A stretch of DNA of 64,000 nt from Pezizomycotina sp. ARF18 (lineage: Eukaryota; Ascomycota). Under the pieces are notes generated by a model. It made no database searches. It was not told the DNA's origin and worked only from the letters and a program-made list of their open reading frames with translations. Positions within the stretch are counted from its first letter, which is position 1, and each line of letters opens with the position of its first letter. Below, in pieces: positions 1 to 11,671 of this stretch. Position numbers and translations under genes: made by a program. Location: the NCBI GenBank assembly GCA_002224055.1, contig AZLU01000213.1, positions 1-64,000 of the forward strand. The letters are read 5' to 3'.

Positions 1-429
1 CGATAAGAGGTTGCAAAGGATAACGATTAGATCAAGGCGCCCTAGGAGAGATGAGATTGATAAGTTAGATTGGAAGCAAGAGAAGATATGAGATGAGATT
101 GATAAGATCTTTATTTTTCCTTTGCAGCGTTTAAAATTTCAAGTCTTGGCGTTGCCTCCTTTAATGATTTGATTCCTTCTTTATTGCTTGCTGTATTGTA
201 ACAAATTCGCACCACAACACCCGCCTCTGATCAAATTATCCTTCCTTCCTCCCCTCTATCGACCAAAGCAACATCACCATCCAACCCTCTACGTATACAT
301 ACATACATACACTCGCCTCTTCTATCGCCTTCCACGGCATCTTCATATATTGAAACCTACTTCTTCATCACTACTATATCTTCATCATCCACATAAATCC
401 TCTCATCATCATCATCATTCATCATCTTC
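1..429. other. 5' flank of ESS2
   Basis: There is no gene here. The stretch is pyrimidine-rich and carries a short CATA microsatellite near 296-312 and a CAT-rich run at 398-425. It is most simply the promoter and 5' untranslated region of the ESS2 gene. Confidence 0.5.
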
Positions 430-1919
430 ATGGCAGACTTAGCGCAGTAAGAGCTGGTAAGGAGAGCCACAGCACGGAACTGATGCCTCCCCTCCTCCGG
501 CGGCGTATAAGCGTCCTCGATGGTTGGATGAAGATGAATATACCACTGCATGGTAGGTGACTCTACTTCTTCCTTCTCATTTTTCCTTTTCTTCCCACCC
601 TAACATTGGCATCGCCAATTTTTAGTCAGACATCATCGCACGAGATTCTTCCCCGGACTGGTACAGCTGCGACACAGAGATACCTAGACGCTTTAGAATC
701 CAAAATGAGGAATGGATCAGCGCGGGGAGGAAGCTGACGGAGGTTTATGGCGCGGTCGGCGTAGCGCCACGAGGTTATCTACGCTTCCGCCAAACAGCTC
801 GGTGGAGAAAGCTTCGATACGCCACGGTCAACAGTATCGACATCCTCGAGAGCGACGACGGTGGCCGGTTCGTTTCGAACGCTATGGCAAAGGACTACGA
901 CACGAATCTATCGCTGGACGCATTCCAGTCCAAATATACGTCGGAGGACAACGCCTCGTTCAACACCGTGCTCGACGACCAGAACCAGAAGAGGCGGACG
1001 ACTACGGGTGGATATGGAGGGGCAACAAGATATCTAACGCGCTGTGGTCGCCGAAAAGAAGAAGAAACTGTTAAAGAAGAAGAGGAGGCGAGGAACCCAG
1101 GAAGATGATGAAAACCCGCTGGAGGAGAAAGATGAGCGGCCGGCGATGCCCGCGACATGGAAGGCGGAACGAGGAACTCGCTGATGTTCAATGCCGAGGG
1201 GGTCGACGATGCGCTCATAACGCTCGATTCGATCCGCCACGACGACGCTATCGAAGGCACCGCGAAGGCTATCGCACGCGAACACCAGGCTACCGGAGGT
1301 GCGCGAGGCACCCGCGGTATGGTGCCGCCGTCGCCGTCACCTTCGTCGATCCGGGACGCGATCGCGGGCAGGCGAGGAGGACCGGGTCGGATGCAGCAGC
1401 ATAGCTCCCGGTAGCGAAACGCCCGGGTGAACGGGTTACTCGTTCGTCGACGACGAGCCCGAAGCAACACCCTCGGAGCTCGGCGCCCCGCCGCTGACGT
1501 GGGTACCATCGACAGCCTCCTACCCTCGGCGAGCTCAACGCTTCCCCGTTCACGATCAACGCCCTTCCCGCCGCGAAGCCACGCTCCACCGCATGGTCGA
1601 TAAGGTTGCAAAGACAAACGTGCGGCGCTAAGGCTACGATGCGGTACGCCTCAGGGCACGCCCGGCGGCAGCGCAGCGGCGAGAGGGCGGCAGACATGAC
1701 GCCGGCTGCTCAGAGCTCTTTGACGTCGATCAGGAATAATAAGCGGAGGTGCGATCTTCGGTGACGAGGGCAAAGACGAAAAGTCGAGGCAGGAGACCGG
1801 TTCAGGTACAGGTGGACGCCGACACCGAAGGCGAGCAGGAGCGGAGGTTGGATCCTACGCCGATAATGAAAAGGGACAAGGGCGTCGTTGCTACGCCGAT
1901 TGTCAGCAGGAAAAGATAA
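430..1919 (+). CDS. ESS2: ESS2/DGCR14 (Bis1) splicing factor
   Basis: This is a homologue of the nuclear protein ESS-2/DGCR14 (Bis1 in fission yeast), which associates with late spliceosomes. In order one can read an N-terminal TELMPPP...KRPR segment, then LDEDEYTTA and SDIIARD around an intron, then RNEEWISAGR-like text, YDTNLSLDAFQSKYTSEDN and ASFNTVLDDQNQ, then TWKAERGNSLMFNAEG, a basic linker, FVDDEPEATP with PPLTW, and a C-terminal ATLHRMVDKVAK block. The last residues are TPIMKRDKGVV then TPIVSRKR before TAA. These blocks and their order are typical of the family and the length (about 450 codons) fits. One intron starts near 509 (GTAGGT) and ends near 625 (TTTTTAG). The frame shifts several times, for example near 880, 1130 and 1420, so no single ORF covers the protein. 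The ATG at 430 is the likeliest start but its first codons are out of frame with the conserved block. Confidence 0.85.
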
Positions 1920-1960
1920 CGTATGAGAATTGCTAATAAGGTTTTTGCTCCAGTATGGCT
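1830..1960 (+). repeat. ESS2 3' end, parent copy of a short duplication
   Basis: The last 30 codons of ESS2 and the following 40 bases recur at 4338-4450 with a few substitutions and single-base indels. The stretch 1921-1953 begins GTATGA, contains CTAAT and ends TTTTGCTCCAG. It looks like a very short intron in the 3' UTR and has no counterpart in the second copy. Confidence 0.7.
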
Positions 1961-4337
1961 TTGTTCAAATTATTTTTCTGAATTGACATTAACCTCAGTC
2001 AAGCGAGAAGAATCCCAACGCGCATCCGTTTCTCAAAATTAACCACTCTAACTTCACACATAATTCTTTTATATGGAAGTAATATTCAAGGGTATTGATA
2101 ACCTAAGAACGATCTATATTCTTTTATATCTCGATCTGATATACATTGGCATTACAACCCTCTTCTTTCTTTCTTCGCACAAACGAGGGTGCGAGGCATG
2201 CCTTTGAGCTTGAAAGCCAATGATCAATCAATTAACTTTTATGTCTTACCCCTGGAACTTTCTATTAGTAAGCAGCCTACTAAGAAGATATTCTACAATA
2301 AAGAAACTCTCCTGAAAGAAGTTTAGATATTTCTTACTGGTCTTTTATTCAAACTTTCTCTTAGTTTCCCCGTTGTTATTATATTCCTCATCACTTAGCT
2401 CTATAGGATTTACCATCACCCTTCAACCATATACCACCTTTTTCGAATTAAAAAAAAAAAAATTGCTCCGAAGAAAGTGTCAGGTCCCTCGGCTGAGCCA
2501 GTAAAGCAATATCCGGAGCCAAAAAAACAGGGAACCGGTTCTGCTAGGCCAATAAAATTGTCGCTTCTATCGGCCTGGAAGCAACCAAGGCGATGAAAGA
2601 GCTAGAAAAAAAAAGTTTTTGATGACGGGGAGAAGCTTCATCGGTGCGTACCACCACTTCGATATTGAAAAACAGATTCCATGTATATGGGAGATAGCTA
2701 ATCAACAAGTCGTGGAAACAGTCGCGGTGTCGATCTGTCGAAGCACCTCTGAACCATCACCGTTTTTATCTATCGAATTCCAACCATTGCATACAGTTTT
2801 CTTATAACACCACCCCTAGATGGACTTTTATCCGATAACTCAATCCATATATTCTCCAAATCTTGCCTATGCAATTTTTCTTGAGCCCTGAAAATGTCGA
2901 ATTTAGCTATTGACTTATATCGCATGCTGGTCCGAAAAGTATACCACATCTGTCAGATCATTTGGTATCGCCCGCCTTACCTTGGTACTCGTGCACGATT
3001 TTACCCTTCGTGCATATACTTCTTCAGACCAATCCTTCCGGTCCGCTTTGCGCAAGCGATGTTATCGAGGGCTGGTCGTTCTTCTTGCGTTAATAGAAGC
3101 ACTTTTTTTTTCTCTTCTGGTTTAAATTACGGCATTCTGAAGTAAGTGCATATTAAAAGCAATTTCCATGGTCTAATCAATCAAAGTTTTCCATCTAATA
3201 ACTGGCTCTGTTTCGGTTTGCCTATCCAGAACAGACCCCCTATACCTTACACGCGAAGAATTCCAGTTCGTGCTTTTCCGGCCGAAAACGAACCCACCAG
3301 GAATGAAACGACTACTGTTACTCACAAGAAATCGATTCCGATTTCAATAATATAACGTCGCGTCTTTCCTTCAAATCGGACTCCCTAGGACTCGATGCCA
3401 GACCCTTCTCACATAGACAACTTGTAGGGTCCCGGCTACTCCCCTACTGAAGTCCCTACTGGATAAAGATATCCATACAGCAGCGTACGTAATGCTACTC
3501 ACGATTCGCGACTTATATGGATTTCCATTTATACATATATTATACGACATCTTGCCACCGAATATATCATCTTCACATCATTTGAGACTAGCTCTACACC
3601 ACCATGTGTCTATCGGCAAGAAACTCACAGTTCCGACAACTGCGGTCGACGCTATTTTCGATGTTGCTGCTTGCGACACTTTTATAGCCGCCGAGCTCGT
3701 TCCCGAATACCTTGACTTTCCTCTCATTCCAACGAAAGACGGTAACCGGAACAAAGAACAACTGTCATGAAATTTTGCTTTAGCAACTACGCTACGTTCA
3801 TAGTTCAGGCCATTGTTACCCCGCGGAAGTACATACCGGGCGAGAATAACGTTATAATTCTGGGGCAGCGCGGGTTTATAGACAGTCTTGACTTCCGGCG
3901 GACGGGATTTAAGCTATTGGACTGTCGTCGAAGTGAACGAAAATTAGAATCGGATGTTTTGAAGGTCTAGAATCCCAGTGAACACGTTGCGGGATGCGAG
4001 ACCCTGTGGACAACGCCGGTGCTCCTAGGCAGGACGAGTTAACGATTCAATAGGGATTGTTGAGTGGATGTCATGTCGAGGGAGATGGATGGCGAGAATC
4101 GCGGGCCGAAGATTATGACGCAAGTGCCGGGGAGGTAGATGGTATTATCGCCCAGGAAAAAGATTATAACGAAGAACAAGACGAAATGACTGTGTACGAG
4201 TATGCTATCCAAATGGCGTTGGAACTCGTATTTTTACAAGGTAAATATACAAAAAAAAAAAAAAAAAAAAAAAACGAAGATCTCAGGGCGAATCGGTACC
4301 AGGCGAGTATTCTGGGTCTGAAGAGAATAAATTATAG
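1961..4337. other. Gene-poor spacer
   Basis: I find no convincing gene. A stop-free stretch of about 44 codons lies at 2459-2592 (PKKVSGPSAEPVKQ...), and three open segments between 3492 and 4300 do not match any family I recognise. A pure A24 tract lies at 4251-4274. Decayed coding sequence is possible here but unproven. Confidence 0.4.
4251..4274. repeat. Poly-A tract (24 nt)
   Basis: Uninterrupted A run in the spacer. Confidence 0.9.
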
Positions 4338-4450
4338 GCGAGCAGGGAGCGGAAGTTGGATCCTACGCCGATAATGAAAGGACAAGGGCATCGTTGCTAC
4401 GCCGGTCGTCAGCAGGGAAAGATAACGAAAGATGGCTCTGTTCACATTTA
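4338..4450 (+). pseudogene. Truncated duplicate of the ESS2 3' end
   Basis: This segment repeats ESS2 1830-1960: GGCGAGCAGG, a near-identical GGTTGGATCCTACGCCG run and the AAAGATAACG stop region are all present, followed by GATGGCTCTGTTCACATT, which matches TATGGCTTTGTTCAAATT in the parent. Upstream sequence is unrelated, so only about 110 bases were copied or survive. The 33-base intron-like segment of the parent is absent here, with GAAA at the junction. Origin through a spliced transcript is possible but rests on a very short alignment. Confidence 0.6.
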
Positions 4451-4544
4451 CGTTTCCTCTGCTTACTATAGCTTCATTTCATGGAATAGACGAATCATGG
4501 AACGTATTTTCTCATTAGACGGGCATGGTGCAATCACTACTGGG

Positions 4545-4576
4545 TTATTATTATTATTATTATCATTATTATTATT
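4545..4576. repeat. ATT microsatellite
   Basis: About ten TTA/ATT units with one interruption (TTATCATTATT). Confidence 0.85.
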
Positions 4577-5778
4577 GCTTATTCTGTACTACATCCAATA
4601 TATTCCTGCTTTCGAGAGGAGGATATTCCCGGTGGCAAACTCTTCAGTCGACCCCTCATTTGTATGTAAACTATCTTACTGGGTGAGTGAGGGGTGATCG
4701 AAAGGGTGGCTGTGGAAGGACCAAAAATGAATTTCAATTCGGGAACCACATACATAACAAATTGTCCTTTCAAACCTTCAATGCTGTGATAATTGACGCG
4801 TACCTAGCTGAATACGAAACGCTACGAACAACTGACGGTGGTGGTCCTGAAATACTTGTATAAAGCAAAGTATTCTTGAATATGAGGTATTTTTGTGAAG
4901 TTGCCTGTCCTTAGTCGCGATCGCGAATGTCAGAGCTTTTGATAGGAAATACGCGACAAGCATTCAGAATAGGGCGAAGACAGCACCACTGATTGATACG
5001 ATAAATCCTACTCGAATTACTGAAGTTGATTATGTACGTTGTTCTTGTGCAACTTTATCATAGGATATGGCTATTGAGAGTATTGTTGTTGCCTGAGCTA
5101 TTTGTTCCCGTTTTTTGACTTCTCAAAAAATAAATGATGCCTGTGAATTTTTATCTTCCAGTACCATCGAAATGCTTATGCCAAGAAATTCTTTTTTTCT
5201 GTGTGCACCGCCAACTATACGACGATCACCAATTTTTCTTGATCGAATCAGAGCCTCAAGATAACTCTCATCTTTCCTCTTTCTTTCCTCATGGATGTCA
5301 ATGTCAACTTGATCAGAGGTCTACTCGGAGTCACCGTCTATACTACAGGGAAGATAAGTTTCAAGAACAAGATCGACTGAGTAAAAGTTTTTCTTACTCT
5401 GAGCATTCAATCATCTATGTTCATATACCGCTGATTCGTTTTACTTCACTCTTAATATATACTGGCGAAATAATTTCAAACTAGAAAGCTATTTCTACAC
5501 CAATCTCGTCCTTTTTCGCCGCGTAACGATATCGATACGTACCCTCTAGCAAAGAAGGTAAGTATTCACCTTTTTACACCTCGTGCTGCCGAGTTATCTT
5601 TGGCTAGTGGATAAAATGGTGACTGTGCACTTACTAGTAGGACTTGCTAGTAGGACAGGCTTCCTCTTCATAGCCCTCGCCCCTTTTGCATGTTCTTTTT
5701 CGCTTCCTTCCATGCACGAGCAAAGAAGTTGAGAGGTGGGTTTTCGTACAGTAGTGTGGATTCTGTGGATCTTTTCTA

Positions 5779-5811
<33 letters not shown>

Positions 5812-6511
5812 CATGACGCGTGCTTCGATGCCCAGACATCATTGGATCACCTGGGGATGACGTTAAAAAAAAAAAAATAGTGGGCAATTGCGATGGGGTG
5901 TTATCTCGTGGGTGGTTGCCATGTGGGGGACCAGGGGCAGTGCTGGATACTTGCCTTGCTTTCTTACTAGGCCCCACACCCTCTTCTGTTCCGATTTGTT
6001 CCTCAAAAGGGCGATCAACCGGCTGCCTGGTGCCGAGTAAAAGAGGACAAGCAGGGAATATTCAGTGAGGGAATATTCAGTGGCTGCGAATAAAATCGAT
6101 CATCGCGACAAGCAAGGTCTTCTCTTTTTTCGCCCAGGCCAGAAAACTCCCACACACGCAGCTTGCTTATTCACGGTTCCTTTTGTCACACCAATGGAGA
6201 GCGATGAGCTCACAGGAGGAGGGGATTTGGGGAAATAGACTCCACCGCTGAGGGTTTATATAACTATGGCTTCTCCGCCCTGCCAAGGAAGGTGTTTTGG
6301 ACAACCCAGGAATTATTGTCGTTATTTATCGCTTATGCTTCGGTCGGAAAGGGCTCCGATAATAATCAACTTGTTTCAATATCTTTATGTCTTCAGTGGG
6401 ATTTTGATCTTTTGATTGATCCTTTCAATTCGAGATAGCACTAGCACGAAATAATGACCTTGAATCACTCTATTGTTACTTCACCAGTTTAGCGACAAAT
6501 ATTTAGAGACA
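4577..6511. other. Spacer and 5' flank of the 6.5 kb gene
   Basis: No gene is supported. Two small tandem duplications occur: CTAGTAGGAC twice near 5635-5660 and GGGAATATTCAGTG twice near 6054-6082. A T31 run lies at 5781-5811. The last 250 bases are the likely promoter of the following gene. Confidence 0.45.
5781..5811. repeat. Poly-T tract (31 nt)
   Basis: Longest homopolymer in the window. Its true length will be uncertain in any assembly. Confidence 0.9.
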
Positions 6512-8438
6512 ATGGCCGCTGTTGTTGAACCAGCGCAGCCGGTGCCGTACCGGTGCCAGCAATTCGCATCGAGGTTCCAGACGTGAAGGTATCGCTCGCG
6601 GACGAAGACACAAAGCCGGCGCCGCAACCGACTAAATCACCCCGAAAGGGAAAGAAAGCTTACTCTCGTCTTGAAACCGACGGACACCAAGGAAGCAGCG
6701 TCGTCTTCAGAAGAAGAAGCCAAAGCGGAATCTTCTACGTCCGCTCAGCTCCCCGAGCTTGCCCGCCAGAGGTCCAACCGTCCGCATCCACCGTGTCCCG
6801 CACGGATACACTACCCCTCTACGCTCCCCCTTCGCGGTACCTTGCTACGAATCGTGTATCGCCTTCTTCCCTGCTCTCCGTGCCATCACCAACACTTCGG
6901 CGACCCGCCGACGACGCTCGCTCTATAACCGCCCAGCATCCCCTGCTCGCTCCGTCATATCTCAAGCACCAACCTACCGTTCGCGGGATGAAAACGTCAA
7001 GACACGCAGCGACGAGACGACGTACCACATCTACCACATCTGGGAGCACTTCAGCCTGCACACCCAACCCGACCGCATCCTCGAAGAACTCCCACAATAC
7101 AAGCGCTCGAAGGACGGTATATCAGAACCAACACCCTACCGACCCGGTCACTGGAAGAGGTTCTGGTTACCCATCAAGAAGAACGGACGGCGCCCGGATT
7201 ACGCGAAGACTGACCCGCGTATGGCGAGCTACTACATGCACAAGCCGCACTTAATCGGCGGATCCGCACCGTCGACGCTTCGCGTAGTCCGAATAGGCGC
7301 GCGCCGGTTAGCTGTAGGGTTAGCCATACGAAGGGTTGGAAGAGTACATGTTCGATTTCACGGACGTAATGGGGAAGGTGTTATTAATGAAAAAGGGTTG
7401 GTTACGGGCAGGACGTTACGTATTTTACGAAGGAGTTTTGGAAGAAGAAGAAGTGGCTTAATGGTGGATGGGGAGATCGATGAGGGAGGGTTCATAATAT
7501 CTCTAATAGTGAGACTGCGAAAGAGAAGGAGAAGGAACCGGAACAAAAGATCACCCGCAAGCAGTCGTTCGCGAAGAAGTTACTCCGTATAAACTCCTGC
7601 CTGCTTCTTCCTCGAGCAGTAGTAAATCTCCGATCGAGAAACCTGTCTTACCTGCTAGAGCCATGACGATGCCGGTGAAGCTTCCGGAAACGAAACCGGA
7701 AGACCTGGTCGTCATGCACTGCAAGCCAACCCGTAAGAGCGTGCGCAAGTACGACATGGAGTACAGGGGCGTGAAATTCCACTGGAAAGGAACAAGCACT
7801 ACCAAGAACGCAAGAAGTAAAGTCTGGGGACCCTGGTGCCGGTACGCGCACCTGAAGCTCGTTGCGGAGCTTCCGGGCGACGGTCAACCGCCTGCGAAGG
7901 AGAAATCGAAGAAGAAAAGGAAGGAGAAGGCGCCTGCTACTACGAAAGAAGTCGTTCTCGCGGTGTATACTTGCGTCTTTGGAAACGTAAAGCGGGATAC
8001 GTTACCTTGAAGAATAAGAACATCGACGAAGTCCTCAAGTATATGGAATCCCTCAAGAAATCAAAGCCGAATACTGAGCCTCCTTCTTCTCCTCTCCCTC
8101 CTTCTGCCTCACCTTCATCTTCGCCGTCGCGGATTAGTTTAAGCAGTACCGCGATCGCTAGTACCACCTCCCCATCATCTACGAGTTCAACCACGTCCAC
8201 CGCAAAACCGTTGAATTTGGTAGACTTACCACCCCCTCTCCGCCCTTCGAAGAAGAAGTCCGCGATGTATTGGCGCGTCCCTCGGAAAAGAAGATCCCGA
8301 CGCGTACGGGAGAGGAATAAGATGGTCGAGCTTATCCTCGCCAGCACGATCTGCATGCTCCAGCAGGAGAAAGAGAAGAGGGATACAATCTATGAATTGC
8401 TGCAGCTCATTATGGATTTGGCTATGATTCCTTGCTAG
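6512..8438 (+). CDS. Uncharacterised conserved-looking fungal protein
   Basis: I do not recognise a named family. The locus encodes a basic protein of roughly 600 residues. After MAAVVEPAQPVPVP comes an acidic/Lys-rich N-terminus, then TVRIHRVPHGYTTPL and a dense block containing TTYHIYHIWEHFSLHT, PDRILEELPQYKRSKDG, EPTPYRPGHWKRFWLPIKK and GRRPDYAKTDPRMASYYMHK. A later block reads YEGLEEYMFDFTDVMGKVLL. Another holds VVMHCKPTRKSVRKYDMEYR with GVKFHWKGTST and WGPWCRYAHLKLVAELPG. A Ser/Pro/Thr-rich linker (about 8080-8220) precedes a basic C-terminus ending in a Leu-rich helix (KRDTIYELLQLIMDLA). The W/Y/P-rich blocks look like a folded, conserved domain. At least four frame shifts separate the segments (near 6560, 6750, 7290 and 7985). 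No intron is obvious. No signal peptide or membrane segment is visible. Confidence 0.7.
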
Positions 8439-11400
8439 TTCGTCGGTTTTTTTTTCTCTATTTTTATCATCTGGTTCGCTTTTTATTTACAATAGCAATG
8501 AATGGCTTTGGTTTTTATGAAGTCTTTCGGCTTGTCCCCGTTATATTTGAAGTTATTTTCTTTGTATATCTTTCGGATTGGATTTTCTTTGAACGCTTAA
8601 GAAAGGCATTGGTAATGATGCTAAATATGGAAAAACTGGTAATTCGTAATATCGCATGCTTTTGGTTTCATTGTATATTTACTAAGTACTTTTATATCTC
8701 GGAACTGTAGCATTCCTTGGGCAACCGTATGGGTGGTTTTGCGAATCGGTATTAACTAAATGAGACAGCGCTGTAAAAAAAAAAAAAAAAAGAAAAGAAA
8801 AAAAAATTTACGTATAAAATGTGTTAACTATAGTTGAACCATGATTGAATCACGGCGTTTCACTTAGGTACATGTATGGTTCAACCACGGGGACTACTAT
8901 GATGAAGAGGCTCTTTTTCAGTGAATAAAGGGACCTATTGAGCGACAGTATGACGATTCGTGATTATGTTGGGTTATTCTGTGTGTTGGCAGGTGAAATT
9001 TTTTTTGTTTTTCACTGGTTATGTTTTAAATAAGTGGAATATTTTATTTGTTTATTTAAAATTTGGTCGTTCTTCCGAGATCGCAACTTTCTTCCTTGCC
9101 TCGATCTTATGTCTGCTGTTTCAAAAACAATTCTAGCCCTTACTACACGGCTCCTTACTTTGCAATATACCTACATCCTCAGATGCAATCTGTGCAAACT
9201 GATCTTATCAGAAGAGATGCTTTCAAGGCAAAGCATTAACCGAGAGCTGACTTTCCTCGAACACGACAGAAACCTGCGAGATCAGAAACATTCGCCTTCA
9301 ATTGCGGTTTCTTCAAAGACCAGCTTATCGCAAATTGCAATTTGGCAGACGAGAGATTGCGTATCGCGTGACCGGGGCCCTTTCTGGGGATCTGTTTGTT
9401 TCGGACTCTTGGTCCTGACGATCACCTTTTTGCCAAGTTCACACGAAACAAAGATTGCCGGTCCGAGCAGCTCTTACTGGAAGAGGCTCAAGTTTTGGCC
9501 GTACGGGAAGCAAAAATAAATCGCGCTGCCGGCTCGTTGATCCTTGTACGAATAGAATTCGAACAGCCTCAGGCGTTGGATTTTTGGATTATGCACCGGA
9601 GACAAGGGTTTGATATTTGAGTGCATTATATCGGAGTACCCATCTCAAGGTACGGGCGGGGGCAGGGCATTCTCTACCACGACCCTCCCAAAAAGAAAGA
9701 AAATTAAGCAGCTGGCATCAGGCACCTCTCTTCGTTTCGATGCTAACAATCGGGAGGGATTTTCGGCGCTGAGGAACGGCCCTGTTTACGCGATATCTCC
9801 CGTTACAGAGACTTCGAATACGGGATGGAGTACAGAGGTCGTGCAGATTGGAGGATTTCCATTGAAAAACGAATATACCTCTTCGTAGAGCTGAGAGCTT
9901 TTCAAGCTTAAGGACGAGTCCGTATTCATTTTTACGGCTCCTTCCAAAGCAATGGTTCAAAGCATTTCGGACAAACCGAGGTTCTATACGTTTTGGATAA
10001 AAATCCTTTTATTCAATTTCTGCGACGCTTCGAATTTTCTGCAGCATTTATATACAATTGACAAGCATTGCATGTTAATCGATTCCTATTTTTGAGATGG
10101 TTAACTGATATGACGCTACCTCAAGCTCTCTAGTGATATTAGGGAAACGTGTTGATGCTCTAGCAAGAGCAGCAAGGAGACAAGAGCAGTACTTAAGCAA
10201 ACATTGGGAAAAAATCTCGGTACTGGTACGGCTAAATCGCCGCTCTTCCAACCTGACTATCTATCTAATCAATATCGTGCTAAAGAAGTGTTAAGGCAGG
10301 TGTTTTTCCCTTTCATGCACCATCATCCTCGGCGGTTGCATTGTTCGTCTCGACTTTCCCCCCAATAATAGCTTGCGTCCGTTTTTTATATAGCGGTGAT
10401 TCCTAAGCATGGATGATAGCAAAGCAGAAAAAAAAAAGCGCCGCCTCGTCACATCTTCTGCAGCTTGAAAATTCTTGGAGGCGTCCACGAGTCTTTTTAC
10501 TTTACCCCTGACAAGACCCTTGCGCGGCTCGACCGGGACAGGTAACTCATAAGTTATAACGACCTCTTTTCCGAGACTTTCTGGCCTCTTTTACATCGTA
10601 TAGGCTGAAATAGGAAGACTTTACAACCGGGATTTCTCGAACCCTTTTCTCACTTTCCTCTTGGAACTCTCGAAGCGTCTGCTCGACAAGAAAGCCGGGC
10701 GGCGACGTTGGTTCAACTTTTGCGAAGTGGTCCAAAAGGTGCTTTTCGGGTGCATCGCGATTGCGTGGATTTCTGTTCTGCAGATGATGCTTGCTTAGCC
10801 TCGATTCCCATTTGTCGGAAGGCCGGCGGGAAACACCTTCTCGCTATTGAATATCGGCACTTTGAGGTTGTACCAGGGATGTTCGTTCGTGGTGGGAAAG
10901 GATCTTCCCCCTGAGTCTGATTCTATGCATGAGCAAAAAAAAAAGGGACCTAAAAAAGGGTTGATGTTCTTTACCGCTTCGTTACCTACCACCGGGGAAG
11001 GAGGTACATACAACTTCACCTAAATTCGCACGACGAATTTGTCGCCCTCGGTGTTTCATGATTTTTGCATGGGAAAAATTGTGGAAAAAAGAAAAAGAAA
11101 GGCCAGCCACAAAACTTTTTCTGTGCTTACGGGTGTTTTTGAACATCCCTTATCTTGATTGTCATAATTATAAAACTCTTACGGGCCCCACTGGAACAAC
11201 ATGGAAGTCTTAGATATTTTTATCCCTCTATCTCTTTCTTTTTTACAGCATCACCAAATCCGTTCTTTAGTTTGTTGGTCTGTTATTTTGAGGGAAATAT
11301 ACTAGCAAGGCCTGGTTCCATTTGCAGATATATTTCTCTTTCGTTTTATAGATTTCTTTTTATATATACCTCTCCTCTTGTTCTTCTTTGTTTCTTTGTT

Positions 11401-11671
11401 TCCTTCTCGCTTGTCTGTCTTCTTGTTCCTCGCTTCTTCCTTTTTTTTTTTTCCAGCTTCTCTTGACAAAGAGGCCCGTTCGTTAGACGACCAAGCAGCT
11501 AGTTCTGCTTATCTTATATCTCACTCTTTTTTTATTAAAAAGTAGCTCTGACGAAACTGGTTTTCCCGAGCTTACTCTCTTTCTTCCTGGTAATTTTCTG
11601 TTCTTTCTTCGCCTTTTTCATTTTTATACTTGCTCCTTATTCGCGGGTGTTTTTTCAGAAAAAGAAGAAAG
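8439..11671. other. Spacer upstream of the aspartic protease
   Basis: No gene is supported. It contains an A/G-rich run at 8775-8810 and a 10-bp inverted repeat (8833-8842 and 8876-8885). An open stretch at 9610-9888 has no recognisable motif. Pyrimidine-rich DNA at 11220-11660 probably belongs to the protease promoter and 5' UTR. Confidence 0.45.
8833..8885. repeat. 10-bp inverted repeat
   Basis: GTTGAACCAT at 8833-8842 and ATGGTTCAAC at 8876-8885 are perfect reverse complements separated by 33 bases, about 400 bases after the end of the preceding gene. It could form a hairpin or simply be chance. Confidence 0.5.

Noticed and set aside
895-1697. Long minus-strand ORFs opposite ESS2
   Set aside because: Shadows of the GC-rich plus-strand coding sequence; the conserved ESS2 motifs are on the plus strand.
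3492-3970. Weak resemblance of open segments to a retropepsin-like region
   Set aside because: Similarity is confined to a few residues. No catalytic motif, no reverse transcriptase or integrase nearby and no terminal repeats, so I do not call an element.
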